DNA of 16,750 bases, taken from contig JBFGRM010000030.1 of assembly GCA_041563675.1 (NCBI GenBank), positions 1 to 16,750 of the forward strand, in the 5' to 3' direction. The DNA is from JBFGRM01 sp041563675. Lineage in GTDB: Bacteria; Nitrospirota; Nitrospiria; Nitrospirales; Nitrospiraceae. The notes under the pieces are model-generated. The model made no database searches and was not told where the DNA came from. It saw nothing but the letters and a program-made list of their open reading frames with translations. A program made the position numbers and the translations under genes. This document shows positions 15,239-16,750 of this stretch, in pieces (positions within the stretch are counted from its first letter, which is position 1; each line of letters begins with the position of its first letter).

Positions 15239-15310
15239 GCTGTTCTCGTAACACGCACCCAGAGGGAAATCAACGACTCACGTCGGCTTAAGCGCTCATG
15301 GTTTCCATTC

Positions 15311-15334
15311 CGTCATTCCTGTGCAAGCAGGAAT
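15311..15334. repeat. Second copy of the CGTCATTCC palindrome
   Basis: CGTCATTCCTG (15311-15321) and CAGGAAT (15328-15334) form a hairpin like the one at 8708-8727. CCCGGTTTCCGCC follows at 15349-15361, as it does after the first copy. It lies in the divergent region between fmt and the initiator tRNA. Confidence 0.65.
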
Positions 15335-15379
15335 CCACCTTTCTTCTTCCCGGTTTCCGCCCAACCGCCTTGACGTTCC

Positions 15380-15408
15380 TTGACTCCCCTAGGGCCGTTT
15401 GTTACTAT
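15380..15408 (+). promoter_or_regulatory. Sigma70-type promoter of the initiator tRNA
   Basis: TTGACT (15380-15385, five of six) and TACTAT (15403-15408, four of six) are 17 bases apart. The predicted start lies at or just before the first tRNA base at 15414, so the 5' leader would be very short. Confidence 0.6.
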
Positions 15409-15413
15409 CCGCG

Positions 15414-15490
<77 letters not shown>

Positions 15491-15505
15491 ATCCGAAAAA
15501 ACGAT

Positions 15506-15544
15506 GAAGGCCCTGATGGTGCGACCATCAGGGCCTTCGTTTTT
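15506..15544. terminator. Strong intrinsic, probably bidirectional terminator
   Basis: A perfect 15-bp stem, GAAGGCCCTGATGGT with ACCATCAGGGCCTTC, encloses loop GCG and is followed by five T. Upstream, a run of A (about 15496-15501) gives a T-run on the other strand, so it can end the tRNA-fMet transcript and the minus-strand gene that converges from 16722. Confidence 0.92.
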
Positions 15545-15573
15545 CACGGGGCTGCTTTCTCGATGCCGCCGGT

Positions 15574-16722
15574 CTAGGACCGATGGACTGCGATGGTCGC
15601 GGTGGAGGCTTTCCATTTGTGATCCGGAAGCCGGACATACTGGTAGCGTCGGTACACCCTGTCCGTGGCGATGGCGGTCACATCCAAGGTCCGGATGGTG
15701 CCGATTGGCAGGATCACCCTGAAGGCTCCCTCGACCGCGCCCGCGGCATTCACTCTTGCACGGCCCTCGGTGACAATCCAGCTCGACTCCCCCCATCGAA
15801 CCAGCACATAGATATGACGGCGATTCCAATCGGCGACTGACTTGCGCTGCCGGTCTTCAAAGGCGATCTGTCCTTTCAGCCTTCCCGTGTAGAGACTCGT
15901 CGCCTCTCCTAGCGAACCGACCCGATCGTCTGCGGACAAATCGGATTCCTCGAGAGGCGGTTCAAGCGAGACATCGAGTGTCGCATCGGGCTCATCGAGA
16001 TCCTCCAGCGAGCTTGACGCTTCCGTGATGGTACGGAACGAGTCAGGCTCGACTGTCTTCGGATCGTTGGACTCCTCGATGACGGCCAGCCGCTGCTCCG
16101 CCTTCCCGACCAGCATTTCCAGTTCAATTCTCTCCTTCTTCTCGTTGGCCAACAGTGCTTCCACTTTCGCCAATCGATCCTGCAGCGTTTCCTTCTCCCG
16201 GGCCTGTTTCTGCACCACTTCCGTCATCCGGGCGTTGAGCGTGGCCTGGAGCGCAAACTTTTTCTCCTTCGACCGTCCCTTCGCCCTCCAATCGTCAAGC
16301 TCCTGTTCCAACTTTTCGAATCGTGCACCCACCTGCTCGCCGCCATTTAGGTTGCGAAGGGCACCCACCGTATACCCGCCCCCAATAAAGCTTCCCGCCA
16401 GGAGGGGGACGAGGATGAAGCGGGAGGTTCTGGCGTATTCGTTGGTCTGCCGAAGGTCATGCCGGTAGTGCACGAGACGGTCATGAGCACTGACAATGGC
16501 CTGGTGCGGCTGCGCCGCAACCCGGCCACCTTCGACGCCGCTGTGATCCCGCGCGTGCTTCAGCTCGGATTCAGCTTGCTTGATGTGTTGGATGAGGCGG
16601 GCGCGGTTGAAAAGCAGGACGAGGGAAAGGATTGTCGAGACGACAGCCCCGGCCAAGACGGCGAGAACCGGAATGATTCCGGGGACAGCGTGTATGGCCT
16701 CCCAGACCTCGATCGTTGTCAG
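15574..16722 (-). CDS. Membrane-anchored coiled-coil protein of unknown function, probable CUG start
   Basis: I do not recognise the family. With a start at 16722 the protein has 382 residues. A hydrophobic segment at about 12-38 (VPGIIPVLAVLAG onward) is followed by a charged helix, then a second hydrophobic segment at about 101-120 (ILVPLLAGSFIGGGYTVGAL). A long coiled coil spans about 132-217, followed by an acidic, Ser/Asp/Glu-rich linker (about 218-270). The last 80 residues (303-382) look like a beta-rich domain (HIYVLVRW, WIVTEGRARV, VILPIGTIRTLDVTAI). No ATG or GTG exists in frame near the start. CTG at 16722 has a perfect AGGAGG six bases upstream; TTG at 16656 has none and would cut the first membrane segment in half. 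The frame closes at 16741. The terminator at 15506-15544 ends it. Confidence 0.72.
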   Translation of the reverse strand: MTTIEVWEAIHAVPGIIPVLAVLAGAVVSTILSLVLLFNRARLIQHIKQAESELKHARDHSGVEGGRVAAQPHQAIVSAHDRLVHYRHDLRQTNEYARTSRFILVPLLAGSFIGGGYTVGALRNLNGGEQVGARFEKLEQELDDWRAKGRSKEKKFALQATLNARMTEVVQKQAREKETLQDRLAKVEALLANEKKERIELEMLVGKAEQRLAVIEESNDPKTVEPDSFRTITEASSSLEDLDEPDATLDVSLEPPLEESDLSADDRVGSLGEATSLYTGRLKGQIAFEDRQRKSVADWNRRHIYVLVRWGESSWIVTEGRARVNAAGAVEGAFRVILPIGTIRTLDVTAIATDRVYRRYQYVRLPDHKWKASTATIAVHRS

Positions 16723-16750
16723 GGGATGCCTCCTGGCGTTTCAGCAGTCC

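Overview
This is a GC-rich bacterial chromosome segment dominated by translation genes. The organism cannot be named from the sequence alone. A Nitrospirota-like or related lineage is my best guess, from the style of the HU, IF3 and sulfite-reductase proteins and the CGTCATTCC-type intergenic palindromes; confidence in this is low to moderate. No phage, plasmid, IS, CRISPR or defence genes are visible.

Layout. (1) 1-3100, minus strand: an Rrf2-family regulator followed by a large fusion protein (duplicated siroheme/4Fe-4S sulfite/nitrite reductase, helical HEPN-like domain, TusA-like domain). A good promoter and an interdigitated double palindrome lie before the regulator. (2) 3100-3825: a gene-less stretch with degenerate palindromes. 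(3) 3825-5040, plus strand: a sigma70-type promoter, a Fis-like regulator with a degenerate receiver-like N-terminus, an HU-family protein, and tRNA-Val(GAC). (4) 5434-8642, plus strand: thrS-infC-rpmI-rplT, the conserved bacterial order. infC appears to start at AUC, and a nested hairpin built from GGTAATT-like units separates rpmI from rplT. (5) 8643-8765: a palindromic repeat between convergent operons. (6) 8775-15238, minus strand: fmt-rsmB-rpe-pheS-pheT, tightly spaced. pheS and pheT encode the archaeal/eukaryotic-type phenylalanyl-tRNA synthetase, not the usual bacterial one. An inverted repeat straddles the fmt/rsmB junction and encodes the end of one protein and the start of the other. 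(7) 15380-15544, plus strand: promoter, initiator tRNA-fMet and a strong hairpin terminator. (8) 15574-16722, minus strand: a membrane-anchored coiled-coil protein of unknown function that probably starts at a CUG codon.

How the genes fit together. The block 4900-15500 is a translation island. It holds two tRNAs, two aminoacyl-tRNA synthetases, IF3, L35, L20, a 16S rRNA methyltransferase, and the formyltransferase facing the initiator tRNA it modifies. In many bacteria pheS-pheT follow rplT on the same strand. Here they sit next to rplT but are inverted, of archaeal type, and joined to a different operon. This looks like replacement of the ancestral synthetase genes. The left end is a separate sulfur or nitrogen reduction unit under its own Rrf2 regulator.

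The most unusual points are the archaeal-type PheRS next to thrS-infC-rpmI-rplT, the two complete cysteine sets in the reductase-TusA fusion, the repeat-made fmt/rsmB junction, the non-AUG starts of infC and the last gene, and the double palindrome before the Rrf2 gene. I found no clear evidence of a wholly new system.
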